Part shown: piece after piece, positions 56,761 to 57,599 of the stretch
Layout of the letters: each line of letters opens with the position of its first letter
Position numbering within the stretch: position 1 is the first letter of the stretch
NCBI GenBank assembly: GCA_017848755.1
Contig: JAFIHI010000068.1
Location: 1-57,599, forward strand
DNA: 57,599 nucleotides
Reading direction: 5' to 3'
Source of the DNA: Nakamurella sp.
Lineage (GTDB): Bacteria > Actinomycetota > Actinomycetes > Mycobacteriales > Nakamurellaceae
Made by a program: the position numbers and the translations under genes
The notes under the pieces: generated by a model
The model's database searches: none
What the model was told of the DNA's origin: nothing
Seen by the model: only the letters and a program-made list of their open reading frames with translations

Positions 56761-56761
56761 A
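56746..56761 (-). repeat. TATGACG-motif copy (2 mismatches) at purK/purE junction
   Basis: Contains the purK TGA stop and the purE ATG. With the degenerate inverted copy at 56729-56744 it could fold into a hairpin at the start of purE. Confidence 0.6.
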
Positions 56762-57599
56762 TTCGCCCCTGCCCTTCGCGCCCGATAGTCGGCACACCAT
56801 GCCGCCCGGTGAGCCCGTCGGCGCGGCGCAGCACCTGCCGGTCGCCCACGGGCCGAATCTGGTAACCGTCGGCCCAGATCCCGGAGCCGAGCCATTCGGC
56901 CGCGAGGGAGGCGCGGCGGCGGAGCGCACCGGCATCGTCGCCGGTCACGGTGACGTGCCCGAGCTTGCGGCCGGGCCGAAAGGCCTTGCCGTACAAGTGA
57001 ACCTTGACCTCTGGGAAGCGTGCGGCGAGGTGGTGCACCCGCTCGTCCATGCCGATCGATCCGCCGCTCGGGGCCCCTTCTCCGGCTCTGGCTTCCGCTG
57101 CGACTGCGGCGCCGTCTCCGGCCCTGTCCCCCGCCGAACCGCCGAGCACGTTCGCCATCACGGTGACGGGCGCGACCGGCACCGTGCTGCCGAGCGGGTA
57201 GTCAAGGACCGCCCGCAGGTGCTGTTCGAACTGGCTGGTGACCGAGCCGTCGATGGTCCAGTGGCCGGAGTTGTGCGGTCGCATGGCGAGCTCATTGACC
57301 AGGAGCCCGTCCGGCGCGGCCGAGGACGGCGGCACCTCGAAGAGCTCGACCGCCAGCACGCCCACCACGCCCAACGCATCGGCGATGCGGAGCGCCAACT
57401 CGGTGGCAGCTGCCGCCCGCGCGGGAGCGAGACCCTGGGCCGGGGCGACGACCTCGACGCACATCCCGCCCCGCTGAACGGTTTCCACCACCGGCCAGGC
57501 AGCCGCCTGCCCGAACGGCGAGCGGGCCACCACGGCCGCGAGCTCACGGACCAGCGGGACGCGCTGCTCCAGTACCACCGTCGCTTCGGGTGGGATGGG
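56757..57599 (-). CDS. purK: 5-(carboxyamino)imidazole ribonucleotide synthase, C-terminal part
   Basis: The last 280 residues of PurK, an ATP-grasp enzyme that carboxylates AIR; the start lies beyond the window. Visible are [20 protein letters not shown], the metal/ATP segment LAVELFEVP and [34 protein letters not shown], then [22 protein letters not shown] Gly/Ala-rich insert of about 30 residues interrupts the C-terminal domain. The TGA stop overlaps purE by 4 bp. Confidence 0.93.
   Translation of the reverse strand, partial: PIPPEATVVLEQRVPLVRELAAVVARSPFGQAAAWPVVETVQRGGMCVEVVAPAQGLAPARAAAATELALRIADALGVVGVLAVELFEVPPSSAAPDGLLVNELAMRPHNSGHWTIDGSVTSQFEQHLRAVLDYPLGSTVPVAPVTVMANVLGGSAGDRAGDGAAVAAEARAGEGAPSGGSIGMDERVHHLAARFPEVKVHLYGKAFRPGRKLGHVTVTGDDAGALRRRASLAAEWLGSGIWADGYQIRPVGDRQVLRRADGLTGRHGVPTIGREGQGRI

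Noticed and set aside
169..56761. Motif as a phosphorothioate (GAAC/GTTC) modification site
   Set aside because: The known core is only 4 bp and would not select for a 16-bp motif; no dnd genes in the window.

Overview
The window is high-GC (about 70 % by eye) chromosomal DNA from an actinobacterium. Two gene orders point to the mycolic-acid group (Mycobacteriales: Gordonia, Tsukamurella, Dietzia and relatives). One is zincin metallopeptidase / phosphoglycerate-mutase-like phosphatase / pheA, as around Rv3836-Rv3838c. The other is purK-purE-fadE25-like, as in Rv3276c-Rv3274c. The genus cannot be fixed from the sequence alone. Coding density is high, many genes overlap by 4 bp (GTGA/ATGA), and most of the DNA is chromosomal housekeeping.

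Layout. 0-15.7 kb: sugar kinases (PfkB, FGGY), an S1P-lyase-like PLP enzyme, pheA and its phosphatase, a second PfkB kinase, a deacetylase-like lipoprotein, a CPBP protease, an S9 peptidase, a phosphodiesterase-like enzyme, glycerate kinase and a SEC-C protein. 16-24.8 kb: a degenerate SDR with a proline-rich front half, a DUF4328 membrane protein, a PLP decarboxylase, Hsp20 under an HspR-type operator, an amidase, an ArsB-like permease and DUF2200. 24.9-27.5 kb: a toxin-antitoxin island (two PIN modules and an HTH-MNT/HEPN module). 27.6-39.4 kb: msrA, an aldo/keto reductase, an MFS transporter, then a cobalamin locus with cobD, a cobalamin riboswitch, BtuFCD-type uptake, cobU, cobS, cobC, cobT and cbiZ, which together look like a corrinoid import and salvage unit. 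39.4-43.1 kb: proline catabolism (proline dehydrogenase, P5C dehydrogenase) with a divergent TetR regulator. 43.1-51.7 kb: eight genes, five tightly packed leftward and three rightward, encoding secreted-looking or lipid-associated proteins of unknown function around an SCP2-polyprenyl synthase fusion. 51.7-57.6 kb: DUF4031, a Rieske lipoprotein, an SDR, an alpha/beta hydrolase, an acyl-CoA dehydrogenase, purE and partial purK.

The most striking signal is not a gene. A short motif, TATGACGNNGTTCKCG, recurs on both strands through the window. I count 9 copies matching all defined positions and about 32 with two or fewer mismatches, where chance predicts essentially none. It lies in intergenic gaps, at start and stop codons and in non-conserved parts of proteins, and is translated in several frames. 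A shorter relative (CGARAACCGTTKCGG) looks like a deletion form. It could be an uptake-type, chromosome-architecture or Rickettsia-palindrome-like element. Two other repeat families are present: 40-bp units in two palindromic clusters (20.2 and 53.5 kb) and a 52-bp double hairpin on each side of one gene (12.5 and 13.5 kb). All counts were made by eye.
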